NCBI GenBank assembly: GCA_047495785.1
Contig: JBLDXI010000036.1
Span: 248,001 to 312,000, forward strand
Source of the DNA: Lepidodermella squamata
Taxonomy: Eukaryota; Gastrotricha
Direction: 5' to 3'
Length of the DNA: 64,000 nt
Shown one piece after another: positions 36,201 to 45,269 of this stretch. The notes under the pieces are model-generated. The model did not search any database and had not been told where the DNA came from. It worked only from the letters and a program-made list of their open reading frames with translations. Within the stretch, counting starts at the first letter, position 1, and every line of letters starts with the position of its first letter. The translations under genes and the position numbers were made by a program.

Positions 36201-36978
36201 CTAGCCTAATGTGCTTTTTATCAGCCTTAGGGATAATTTGGATGCCATTACGATGTTGCGATTTCGAAGGAGCAATGATTCCTGCTTTGTACAGTTCCTC
36301 AAGCTCCTTCTTTAGAAGAAGTTTTTCTACGTGCGAAAATCTACGCATAGGTTGCTTTATAGTTACCCCATCTGTTACGATAGAGTGTGCAAACTTGTCG
36401 TAGTTGCCTACATCGTATCTGTGGCGCATGAAAATGTCGCTAAATTCGTTAACTAGAGCTTTTAGTTTAAAACGCTGTTCTTCCGTAAGGCTAGGTTCGC
36501 TTAAGTCGACTTCGGGTTCCCATGGTTCTAGTTTAATGGAAGAGGGCCTCTTTGGAGCCGATTGCTCCTTCAGAGGAATATCTACGTAAGGATGTAGTGC
36601 GGCATGTTGACCTATGTTCAGGAGAACTGAGTCAGCTTTGCCATTTAAAAGTGAAATTTTGGAGCCATCCTTAAGAACTAGTTGCTTATTTTCCCAGTTA
36701 ATAGTTGAGGCATAATTATCTAAGAAGTCTGCCCCTATCAAGGCTGGCACGCACAGCCGATCTATAGCTAGAAATTCGTGCTGAAATGTGAGTTTTCCCA
36801 GTTTTCCTTGAAGACCTATAGATCCCCTGACCTTCAGGTTTGCACCGTCTGGTCCTATGGCTGAAGCCACCTTAAAAGCACTATTCTTGGGAACTAGAGA
36901 TGAACTAATGCAACTTTTAGCTGCCCCTGTATCTATCAAAGCTCTAATGGGTTTGTCCTTAATAACTATTTTAGCCAT
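33205..36978 (-). CDS. pol: Gypsy pro-pol polyprotein (protease, RT, RNase H, integrase)
   Basis: This is a 1257-residue open frame from its first Met. The aspartic protease motif is LIDTGAA near residue 15. The reverse transcriptase has the catalytic YADD near residue 366. RNase H starts around HCDSSDHSIG (about 514). The integrase has its HHCC zinc finger from about 728 (ending CIPCQQRK), then catalytic D, D and E near 803 (WDILGP), 862 (LSDNGKQ) and 896 (GGCERF). The C-terminal tail is proline rich. The pol frame stays open upstream of its Met back across the end of gag, so translation as gag-pol by -1 frameshifting is more likely than independent initiation at 36978. Confidence 0.95.
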   Translation of the reverse strand: MAKIVIKDKPIRALIDTGAAKSCISSSLVPKNSAFKVASAIGPDGANLKVRGSIGLQGKLGKLTFQHEFLAIDRLCVPALIGADFLDNYASTINWENKQLVLKDGSKISLLNGKADSVLLNIGQHAALHPYVDIPLKEQSAPKRPSSIKLEPWEPEVDLSEPSLTEEQRFKLKALVNEFSDIFMRHRYDVGNYDKFAHSIVTDGVTIKQPMRRFSHVEKLLLKKELEELYKAGIIAPSKSQHRNGIQIIPKADKKHIRLVLDARILNNHSKKELYAGNRLDDCVDSLGNQGKPFRFISNMDVGQAFWSISLTPNSQDLTSFDLGGALGCWKWQRVIMGGTNSSAVWGRVMHDTLGDLIATNKVVTYADDIACFSTTFEEHLELLREIFSRFRVAKLKFNGSKCHLAKSEIEFLGFRVNSQGVSPSRTKVAAILDYDRPKDIHELRSFMGICNYYRKYINAYAEITEPLVALMRKSAQNYVWTDQAEKAFNLLKLKLTTYPVLSYPDFSKPFRIHCDSSDHSIGAVLSQVTNGEEHPVAYASRTLTKAERNMSTTEREALGIVTSLRSFFKSYIRTREQHAMINDSPDLGQVTIVVDHNPLVHMNKFRDVGGRISRWALLLSNYNIKIEYKPGKQHLNADALSRKPDRSAPPVKRGLGPAININLQPRISLEQLKIEQQADPWIKDVVGKLASNQQLDRRFALENGLLIRYPNHPSRELKQFALPITLRKTALQHLHDEVGGHLGFDRTLARVKERFFWPDMETTVADYVRECIPCQQRKGPIKNPVAELHPIVSNYFGDIYMWDILGPVESCDGHRFVLVMGDHFSKFFAAWPLRTITAEKVVDKMLEFCYLHGFPRAILSDNGKQLSGKLASEVERLLQIKQLRISPYHAMANGGCERFMAVIAAMIANSFNNKTSGKWVDMLAPAIFAFNTSTQSSHHMQPMFLATGRRVRIPGDLLEPENGKPVSTDDYACKIHRNLRAAFKLVNDRMKLARARQKAIYDKNAGNAEPFEEGMLVWLHCPQMPTASKTPRKFWSPYRGPYTVLQRIGVNYEIQLLNGKQKPKIVHRNRLKPFYGNVDKLAMANQTAETDDESDATQHDPNNATGKTAESAKMAKSATKRTQPSSPIHSYNLRSNTLASLWDQERFDTSPAEEVGAPRPIDPLSPVIPARPLPLVPTPAVLPVPPQPPLVVVHEPELDPEPANLEQDDLDRQFEEPEQLEQKDPMAPFRSYRNPRQPSIPTRERLDRTMKGKLLP

Positions 36979-37058
36979 GAGTCCCTTGATCCCATTAATG
37001 CTAGGTATAAGGTTTGGGAATCTCGGGGAGATAGAGTACAGGCTTGCCTTATCCCCAT

Positions 37059-38012
37059 TTAGGCTTGCCCGTCCTCGTTTCCCTGATTGGCAGGTGAACT
37101 AGGTGGTCTAAAAGATCTACGGTTCCCCCAGTTCCTATTTCCTAATCCCCTCCCCCCTGAAAACCTAGGTGGGCGTCGACATTCGCTTTTCCTATGGCCT
37201 GGAAGGTTACAGTTCCAACAGGTGATCGGTCGGCGAGCCGCATGAGGTTCTTCGAACCGCATTTGGCCCACTTTATCAGTCAACTGTTTTATCGCCTCGT
37301 TTTGTGCCTTCGTTGTCTCAGATTGAGAAACTAGGGCGTTTATAAGGCGACTGGCGTGATCGGTCAGATCCGATTCGCCTGGATTCTGTAGAGCGTTAAT
37401 AATAGTATTTCCTAGATTGCTTAGCCTATCGGCGCGTTCTGCCTTTTCTGCGCGCGTGGTGATTGCCTCAATATCAGCAGGGTCACCCTCCTTATAGACT
37501 GCTACCCTTAACTCTGGTCTAAGGCCTAATGCATACCTGTTCAGCAACTTGCCGTCGAAGATCGATTTGAGCGCTACCGTGCCATCCTCGTAGCCAGCTT
37601 GATAAAGAAGCCGTTTGAGAGCTGTTAAATACTCCCGAACAGATTCTCCAGATTGCTGCGATCGTGCCATGAAAGCCATCTCGCTGAGCGCCTTGTCGGG
37701 TTGAAGATTGGCACCTTGCTCAAGGATAGTCCTCACTTGAGACAGTTTGGTGCTGGTGGGCGCATTCGGTGATTCTTGCCATACTTCCAGAAGGCGACCG
37801 GTAAGGTACAGCGGTAACACGGCTATAACCTTGCGTCTTGCCTGTAAGGCTAATGACTCGGTACCGTCCAGATTGCTGTCAGGGTCCTCGTCTTTGGCTC
37901 CGCATGCACGGGCCAGAGCTGAGAACTGCTGCCAGCTTTCGTGGAATTTCTCGTAATTGGTACCAGAAATTTTCGGGAACGCGTTAAGCGATCGTTGAAT
38001 TTCGAAAGCCAT
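37059..38012 (-). CDS. gag: Gypsy gag protein, 317 aa
   Basis: It has an N-terminal Gypsy-type capsid region (SWQQFSALARACG; LTGRLLEVWQ; GESVREYLTALKRLLYQAG) and one CCHC zinc knuckle near residue 263 (CWNCNLPGHRKSEC), followed by an arginine/glycine-rich tail. It is the first ORF after the 5' LTR. It ends in a TAA 15 nt past a GGGAAAC slippery heptamer, which leads into pol. Confidence 0.93.
   Translation of the reverse strand: MAFEIQRSLNAFPKISGTNYEKFHESWQQFSALARACGAKDEDPDSNLDGTESLALQARRKVIAVLPLYLTGRLLEVWQESPNAPTSTKLSQVRTILEQGANLQPDKALSEMAFMARSQQSGESVREYLTALKRLLYQAGYEDGTVALKSIFDGKLLNRYALGLRPELRVAVYKEGDPADIEAITTRAEKAERADRLSNLGNTIINALQNPGESDLTDHASRLINALVSQSETTKAQNEAIKQLTDKVGQMRFEEPHAARRPITCWNCNLPGHRKSECRRPPRFSGGRGLGNRNWGNRRSFRPPSSPANQGNEDGQA
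37077..37083 (-). promoter_or_regulatory. -1 ribosomal frameshift slippery site GGGAAAC
   Basis: On the minus strand the gag frame reads CAG GGA AAC, giving the canonical X XXY YYZ heptamer G GGA AAC in the right phase. Slipping by -1 gives GGG AAA CGA, which continues in the pol frame without a stop through to the protease. The gag stop follows 15 nt downstream. Confidence 0.85.
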
Positions 38013-38052
38013 TCGAGAGAATTAATTTTAGAAGAGTTTTAAGAAAACTAAG

Positions 38053-38066
38053 CTCACAGTGGCCAA
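38053..38066 (-). other. Candidate primer-binding site of the Gypsy element
   Basis: In element orientation the 5' LTR is followed after 8 bases by TGGCCACTGTGAGC. It begins with TGG, the complement of a tRNA CCA end, at a usual place for a minus-strand primer site. The tRNA is not identified. Confidence 0.5.
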
Positions 38067-38074
38067 CAATTTTA

Positions 38075-38476
38075 TGTCACACTGAAACTTTTAGGAAACT
38101 AGTGAGTTCGACTGTGACGTTAAAGGTGTGATGTATCTTCTGTGATACCAGAAGATGAGTAGCCAACAAAAGGTAGCAAAGACGCTAATTCCAAGAGTTA
38201 CCACTAAAGGTTTTATTAAACTCATAAACCAAAAGAGCTAATAACTTGTTGTTTCTCACACAATTTCCTCCTGCTTATATACAATACACTTGCGTCATTA
38301 CCTGCGCATCTTCCTTGCCTCTGACGCACTTTGGTAACACCTTTGACGCACTTTGGTAACAGCTTGACGCACGTAACGGAAGTTCTGACGCACTTACCGG
38401 TACGTTTGTAGGATGCTGATTCACCGCTATGAATCATCGGTGTTAACTTGTTCTCAACCTTTTCAACCTTTTCACA
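38075..38476 (-). repeat. 5' LTR of the Gypsy element
   Basis: This is the 402-bp partner of 30597-30998, identical by eye. On the minus strand it starts TGTGAAAAGG and ends GTGTGACA. Transcription of the element would start in this copy and run toward lower coordinates. Confidence 0.93.
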
Positions 38477-39794
38477 AGTTCAATAAAAATACGTTTCCGC
38501 GCAGCAGCATACTTAAACCATCCAAAAGTGTCCAAAATTACCCCAATTTTCACCTGTTTTTCAGGTGAATGCCCTGCTAAAACGCGTCGACGGATTGTAA
38601 TTTTTTCTTCGATTATAGGAAGAGTAAAGATAGGAGAATACTTATGCCAACTTTTATTGAAAACTGTTCGATTTTTAGAAAGATAGAAGGGGGGTCCCAA
38701 AACGGCTCCCAAAGTCTAACTACTTTTTCTGAAATTCGATTTCAGCTCCAATCGTCTTGATTTTTATGTCAAACGAAAGCTGAAGAGACGGAGAATTTTA
38801 TGCAAACACCCCCATGATTTAAACGTTCAACCCTGAAAAGCTAAACACCTGCAAAGTTGAAAGTGTCCAAAGTTACCGTGTCCACAATCACCACACGTTA
38901 CGGTAGTTTCCTGTAAATTTGTGGGAAATGAAACATTTTCTCTGGGAATTTTAGAAAATAATTAAAAATCGGAAAAATTACAATGGGCGGATAGGGCGAT
39001 GAGTGAATAAAAATGAAGGTCGCGTGCCCACTTTTTCATGTGTTGGTGTGAATTTATTTACTATAGGAAGATCGCTAGTTTCCGATCTTTATAGAGTTGT
39101 CTATGCCGAGGGTAATATTTTTGTCACATTGCGTAATGTAAAAAGGCATGATTTAAGGCGGAAATTTGCTAAGAATACCTAAGAAAAGTAGGCTGAAAGA
39201 CCCAATATTATTGCTCCTTGAAAACTGTTTCAGCCATGTCAAGCCTAATTGCCCTAGGCAGCCATTACCGAATATTCACATCTAGCGCTAATATTCATGA
39301 AAATAAACGGTTTTAAATGGGCCCAGGGGTGATATCCTCAGTTTTCTACCTCTATCTCCGACCACTTAATTGTGTTAGAAAAGTGAAAAGTGGTAGATTA
39401 GAAGTGTCAGCGACACTGCACTAATCGCTACCTAGCCGTCCGCCTGAAAACACCTAAACAAGCGACCCTAACAGTGTTCATTCGGCCCTTCCATTAAACG
39501 AATGGAGTCCACGAATGTCTCAAGATGAATCCATTTTTTTTCTTTAAAATATGAGAGCTATCAGCTTATTCATTCAGAACCAAATTCCAGGTTCCCATGA
39601 CGCGGAGTTTTATTCATAATCGCATCAAATCTAAGTAATAGACTATAGACAGTATCAGTCATTTTTTGATGAACAGAACCGAAACGAAAAACATATGGGT
39701 ATTGACCTTGGGGTTTTCCCCACTGAAGCAAATCGATAAAGAAGAAAGTCACAACTGATTTAATTAATTATTACAAGCTCGCGCTGTTAAGCTG

Positions 39795-42535
39795 TTAGCT
39801 TGTAATATAATGAAGACGTTTCGCATGAAAAATCATCACGTGGAATATTCGTCAGAGATTTGTCGTTTTTAACGTAGGTAATCATATTTAGGCAGAAAGA
39901 GACAGCGGTCGTTCGTCGAATCATGCCAATCGACAAGTTTGAAAATCGTCATATTTAGTTACACCGCCATCCAACGCAACCTGTAGTCAACAATTGAAGC
40001 ACAAATACTTCGAGGTGATAGTTTCAGAAAAAGTTGCTTACGGTAGTATTCGGACATGGCAGCACTTGTGGGACGCAAACGGCATATGATTTAGTCGTGG
40101 TGTCGACGCACTTGATGTGGCGGTCCTATTAAATGATAGCCGTCAAGAGTACTCGAAACGTCAATATAATTTTTTTACCCCCATAATATTACGGCAAATC
40201 GAGAAAGTTATCCCAATGTTATTGTAATCTGCGATCCCAACCTAAAATCGCTGTGCGCAAGAAATAATTGCTCAATAATATCAAAGTTCATACTTACGTC
40301 ATACTTGCCGATTCCTGTTTCGCAAACATCTTGACAGATACCACCGGTTGTAGCATCATAGCAAAAGCGCATGGGCTGAAATGGCTTAGTTAAAAGAAAC
40401 GTGTTCGAAAATTATGAACCATTATTACCCCACGATCGCAGCTCTCCTTGGTGAGATACAAAATTGGGCTGGGCGTATAAAGCTTGTCGAAAGCAATGAA
40501 TGAGTAATCATTAATCATCGTGATTTTATATACAAAATTCTCACATTAGTCGCATTGCACGTTGTCGGAGCTTTTTCGCAAGTGGCAAACTCAAGAGGAG
40601 TCTGCCGGAAGCAGCGGCGATACGGATACATTTCGGACGAGGCTGAATTGAGGAAAAGATAATAACTCATAACATACGGTAGTTGAAACTCACCAGAATT
40701 GCACTCGTTGAAGGTGTTGAACGTGGCTCCTTCGATTGTTCCATTAGGACACGAGGCGTTGTTCGAAACGGGCAAACATTTCACGAGGGCGAACGTGGTT
40801 TCATCGACGCACAGTTTGTGAGGTTTCTAACAAGTTGAAAGAAGTAAGATTGCTGAGCTAGTTTCGAGCTAATCGACCAACCAATGCAGCTGCGAGACAA
40901 TCAGCGTAGTTATTAGCAAATTCCGGTTTCGAGTTGAATGTTGACGCCTGAGGAAGTAGTACACCACAACATTATAGATTCTAAATTGCATTAGGGTATT
41001 ATTGAGGAACATACGACTGTCATTGAGGAGGGGCAGCTACCGCCGCAAACCGAGCCATTAGTCGAAGAGCAAAGCGCGGCCGGCTGTTGAATTTCAAAGA
41101 AAAATTAATTTGAATTTCTTTAATAAAAGATCCAACTCCGATAATGCAGTGAGCTTTGTCCATGTAGGTCAGAGGGCTGTAGGACTGGATAGAAAATATT
41201 TCAGCTTCATGAAATAATTCGATTAATGACTGGGTATTCTATACCTGAGTCATGTTGGTCGAATTACAGGGCTTGGATTGGCAGCCGACAAAGGACCGGT
41301 CGCTTTGAAGGAAGCATCGATTATGCGGCAGGAAATCAGCGTCATTGCGTTTGACTGATAGGGAAAACGAGATGAATTTATTAATTTCCCATTTTCGCGT
41401 CAAACCAGCTGTGGCAGGTTTTTACTCAAGCTCAACTCACTGTTAGCCGCGGCCATGCAGGCAGAAGTTGTCGACCATGAGCCAACCGCAGTCTGTAAAA
41501 CAAAGGATTTAGTTCCTGAGTTGACTCATCTGAAAATCTCATGAAATGAATACCCAGTTCAGCTCAATTAAATAGTGATTTTGATCATTGAATACAATTG
41601 AAATGAAAATTCGGATTTTTCTTGAAATCTAGAAAATTTTTAAATTCATTGAATTCTTCAAATTCTCGGCTGAAATTATCTGAAATTTTTGCTGAATTGT
41701 TTTTGAAGCTCTGAATTCTAAAAAAAATTGAAATTAAAAAATTAATACATTTTAATTTTAAAATATGTATAGTAAAATTTAAATTATAACACCATCGCTA
41801 TGAGCCAAAAATCGAAGAATTTTAAATTTTGCCGAAAAAGTCTGTTATCAAAGAGCCTGAAAAATTGATTCGAGGCCATGAATTTCGATCAGTCGTACTT
41901 ACCCCGTTGTTTGGGCATGGCCCATTGACAGGAATGCAAGTTTTCTGGCCGTTGCTGCTACAAAGCGTTGCTTTAGTATTCTGTCAAAAATCATGCATAT
42001 GAATCGAAGTAGCGGCAGAAAATAAACCCACCAAAAAAGTATTAATAGTTGCTCTACAATTCATGAATTGCGCCTCGAAATTGAAACCAAGAAATTCAGC
42101 GGTCTAAATGATAAACGTAAAATTAAAATTCATATTCATAGTTCATCTGCGTACCAGAATTTCATCGGTCTTGGAACAGCCAAGGTTTCGAGGGATGCAT
42201 CGCATGTTGATGGTTTTGAAGTTGAAACAGCTGCGGGCGGCCTTAAATGGGGCAATAATTTGAAATTGAATTTGATTAATATTAAGAAAGGCTCACTCCA
42301 TCCAAACAACTAGCAGACGTTGGCAAAGCGAGTCCGAGCTGGAACAATTCGAGTTTAAAAAATGTCGTGAATAAATCGATTAATTAATCCTCACTTGGAC
42401 TTCGTCGAGAAAAGAACAGGAAGTTTTACAGCCCATAAAAGTATCATTGAGCCTTGAGAAGCAGCGCTTGTAGTCGGCTGAATAGGCCACTCCAGCCAGG
42501 CCAAGTATCAAAATCAAGCGCAGAGTTGTAGACAT
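39795..42535 (-). CDS. G7: 4C-CTL family member, CTLD deleted
   Basis: The start ATG (42533-42535) gives a signal peptide and YKRCFSRLNDTFMGC. Modules A1 to C3 are all visible: A2 at about 41245-41355 (RCFLQSDRSFVGC), C2 at about 40690-40825 (CVDETTFALVKC), A3 at about 40560-40645, B3 at about 40310-40380 and 40200-40250, C3 at about 40035-40125 and 39935-39985. After the C3 half-exon the frame runs directly into a remnant of the CTLD core in another frame (DWHDSTND, CLFLPKYDY, at about 39885-39930), so module D and the first half of the CTLD are deleted and the rest is broken by stops. In the module frame the stop is at 39921-39923. The likely product lacks a CTLD; it could be a pseudogene. 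Confidence 0.6.
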
Positions 42536-42651
42536 TGTCGAAGTCGAAAAAAATTAAGGTAAAAATAATGCTTGAATAATCTTGAAAATAAATAATGAAT
42601 TTTTATTATGAGTGCTATAAAATAATGCTCTATTTGTGAAATAAAAAGTTT

Positions 42652-42687
42652 ATAGATCGCGTGTATTCTGATAATTCACCGTAAACA
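42652..42687 (-). promoter_or_regulatory. Upstream motif pair of G7: GTAAACA and GATCGCGTG
   Basis: GTAAACA (42681-42687) lies about 146 bp upstream of the G7 start, with GATCGCGTG near 42655-42663. Order and spacing match the other three genes, with more divergent sequence around them. Confidence 0.5.
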
Positions 42688-42985
42688 AGAAGAGCACACG
42701 ATGACCATGCTCTACGCCCATTGATAATTTAATTTGAGGGCGTTTTTCACCTTAATAATAGTGGAAATAAAAATCTAACAAAAATCCAATAACATCTTTA
42801 ATTTCGGCTCATATTACGAACTTGATAATAAATAGTATAACAACGAACCCAAAAAAATCACCTGTAGTACAGCCCGCATGATCAGATTCATTGGCATTTG
42901 ACATTTCTTTGCCTTGGTGGGAAGTGTGAGGTTGTTTAAGTTCGAGCGCTGACACTCAGTATCACTGGCATTACCCAATTTACAA

Positions 42986-43136
42986 CAGTGTGCGAAGTAG
43001 GATCCGGGAGCTGAGGTGTTTTCTACTTGTTTTCTAGGACACAGCCGAAGAAACCAAAGGGTCCTCCTGTGGTTTTTTCGCCTTCCTCTGGTTGGAGTCC
43101 CGGAGCTGGGGTTTCGCGACTGTACTTCGCACCCTG
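42986..43136. mobile_element. MITE of the CAGTGTGCGAAG family, 151 bp
   Basis: Ends are CAGTGTGCGAAGTAGGATCC and CTGTACTTCGCACCCTG, clear inverted repeats. Flanks ATTTACAA (42978-42985) and AATTACAA (43137-43144) differ at one base, so an 8-bp target duplication is likely. The interior matches 13792-13927. It lies upstream of G7 in an otherwise gene-free stretch. Confidence 0.82.
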
Positions 43137-43699
43137 AATTACAAAATTATTGAAATGGGCCAAGTTATTTCCAATCATTTCCCATGACCAAAGAAGTGAC
43201 GTGGTTTTCTAATGAAGAGGCATTTATTTTTATGTTGCTCTTGCAGTTACAACAAGATCGGAGGCTGGTTTGAGCTTCGGAGTATGCGACATCCAACGGG
43301 CGGAGTCGTCCTGCTGAGCCCGATGAGCTCGGCGAAGAAGGCAGCTCTATTCGAAGACGTACTTGGTTATAGAACCTAGCCTAGTAAGCTCGGGCGGGAT
43401 AAAATCACGGCAGAAGTCCTACACTGTTTTGATTTCTACTGATCCTGTCAGCCGAGGCAAAGTTTTCAGTTCGATTATTGAAGTTGATATTACTTCATCT
43501 TGGAAAATAATTTGTTGTGTGTAATAACACAATAAGACCACAGACGGACCAGGCAACGGATTCATCATGTAGCCAAAATGGGACCAACTTAACCAACCAC
43601 CGTCACCACCTAGGCCCAGAATCCGCACCTTGGGAACCACACTATCCCGATCCTTAAAAATTTTCCCAAATTTTGAGCAGTGGCAACTAGGATTTCGTT

Positions 43700-44464
43700 A
43701 GAAATCCCAGTTACCACTCGACCCGTCTTGAAATTGCAATTTCTTTCGAAATCACAATTTCCCATGAGGATGTTCGTTTCAGCCCGCCGAAGGCGCAGGC
43801 GCAGAGGGCATTCCCTCGAGTTCGCGGCATGCTTGCCACCGCAATTGCAGCAGCTCACAGCACGAAAACAAGTCGTCACGTTATGTTGCCGACTACATCT
43901 GAAACATCTTTCCTCAGCAGAACAGCTTCGCGCCATGTGGCCGTATCGTTAGCATCGAAAGCATTGAATAACTTCAGGGGTCTTAACGACGAACCATCGG
44001 AAACGCAGCAGAAAAGGTTTCGCAGTCAGTCCATTCTTAACAGCTCGTTCAGCCAAGTCGTAGTCAGTTAGTTCGAACATTAGCTGGTTGCCTCGAAGGC
44101 GGGTAACAGTCTTTGCCAGTTTGTCGCCAAAGACAGCCGTAATGTGGGTCGCCGTGACGGCATTCGCATCGAAATTGGTCAGAACGATTCGGTATTTAGC
44201 CGGTCGTTGCGGAATGACTTTGGCCCCGTCCAATGCCAACTTTTGACAGAGCTGAGCAGATTTATCGGTCGAAACGAGACTAATTTCCAGCATGTCAGCC
44301 GTCTGCTTGCAGCCCTTGAAGTCGACGTCCGGTGCCGCAGCCATTCTTGACCACAGTTGTTTCTGATCGTACTTTGGGTCAATCTTAACCAGCATTTGGC
44401 TCAGAAACCACGCCGATCGGGCCACAAGTAGGCCCCTACAGCGCCACTGCAATCGGGGGATCAC
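43700..44464 (-). pseudogene. LINE (Jockey/CR1-type) ORF1 remnant with zinc knuckles
   Basis: A 171-codon frame (43949-44464) runs into CFRC, a TAA stop, then RYGHMARSCSAEERC and further knuckles (CFRCSRQHNVTTC; CCNCGGKHAANSREC) in the same frame down to about 43790. Three consecutive CCHC-type knuckles of this spacing are typical of the gag-like ORF1 of Jockey/CR1-group non-LTR retrotransposons. No endonuclease or reverse transcriptase was found on either side, so this is a fragment. The stop within the first knuckle makes it inactive. Confidence 0.7.
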
Positions 44465-44934
44465 AGACTGGCCTGAAACATAATGTTATCAGACGTTATC
44501 AAGCTTTCGCCCTGCCAAATTTACTGTCCTTAACCATATATTTTTGAATTTTCGACGTCCGTTGCGTGTTAAAGTGTGTTTGCAAAAAAGAAAGTCAGGC
44601 CTTAACCGTCTAAGTGGGCACCCTCATACATTTCTTACAGAAAAATAAAGAGCTAAAATGCTACTTGTTCGATAGAAAAATAAAGCAAAAATCTTAATCA
44701 TGCTCACATGGTTCCGAATCCAGCGTTAAAATAAAAGTTGCAGATAGGCTGAAAATATCAATCAAACACTAAAACCTGACCGTATCATCCGAGTCGTCCT
44801 TAGCACATTCAACCTGGCGCCAGCGGACTTTTTAGGGTCGTCGCTGGATGCTCTGAAAGCAGATCATCCAGGGCCGGCATCCAAGGATTGTAGCCTAGAC
44901 TGGTCAACGATCTCGTAACCGAATCCAGAGCGGC

Positions 44935-45090
44935 TTTCTTAAGACCCCGCCCAAGCATCGCGAAACGGAGTGCAAGGGTACGGCAGTAGATAGATCCAGT
45001 TCAATAAATTTAAAATTTGTCAGATCCACGCCGAGTGGGCTTGCCTAAGGCCCCCGCCCCAACATCACGAAACGGAGTGCTGGGGTACGG
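44935..45090. repeat. Two diverged copies of a C-rich unit
   Basis: AAGACCCCGCCCAAGCATCG (from about 44941) with CGAAACGGAGTGCAAGGGTACGG, and AAGGCCCCCGCCCCAACATC (from about 45048) with CGAAACGGAGTGCTGGGGTACGG, are diverged direct copies about 107 bp apart. The unit is unassigned. The stretch 44465-45776 otherwise holds no gene that I can recognise. Confidence 0.5.
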
Positions 45091-45169
45091 GCTTGAGCAG
45101 ATCTGACCGGGAAAGAGAAACCTCAGAAAATTTAATATTCAATCGCAGATATTTGAAGTAATGGTTAGG

Positions 45170-45269
45170 CACGGGATCGCGCATTTTCGGCGATGTTGAA
45201 GCATCACAACCGACGTAATGGTTAGGCGGCTGTGATGCTTCAAAATCGCCGAAAATGCGCGATCCCGTG
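45170..45269. repeat. 100-bp near-perfect hairpin
   Basis: CACGGGATCGCGCATTTTCG at the left is exactly mirrored at the right, and the arms continue through GCGAT-TT-GAAGCATCACA for about 40 bp, leaving a loop of roughly 20-25 bp. GTAATGGTTAGGC occurs directly twice, just before the hairpin (45159) and in its loop. No target duplication is evident. The 98-codon minus-strand frame across it is not a gene. Confidence 0.75.

Larger units (their letters stand above)
30597..38476 (-). mobile_element. Gypsy-type LTR retrotransposon, 7.9 kb, identical LTRs, with env-like ORF
   Basis: Two 402-bp LTRs (30597-30998 and 38075-38476) show no difference in my reading and have TG...CA ends. AGTT flanks the element on both sides (30593-30596 and 38477-38480). 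Coding runs on the minus strand: gag (37059-38012), pro-pol (33205-36978, reached by -1 frameshift), an env-like ORF (31904-33172) and a further ORF (31119-31835). A purine tract AGAGGGGAGG adjoins the 3' LTR, and a TGG-starting primer-binding candidate follows the 5' LTR. The domain order protease, RT, RNase H, integrase is that of Metaviridae/Gypsy. Intact frames and identical LTRs point to a recent insertion. Confidence 0.93.
30271..38904. mobile_element. Older TA-flanked inverted-repeat element split by the LTR retrotransposon
   Basis: Outside the Gypsy insertion, CCGTAACGACGTGTATCTTTGG at the left (from 30271) has an imperfect inverted partner ending CGTTACGG at 38904. TA lies outside both ends (30269-30270 and 38905-38906). 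Both flanks contain repeated GTCCAAAGTTACC / GGTAACTTTGGAC blocks. Without the LTR element the host would be about 750 bp. The ends resemble the CCGTAG palindrome at 61509-61740. The homology is short, so this is a moderate call. Confidence 0.5.
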
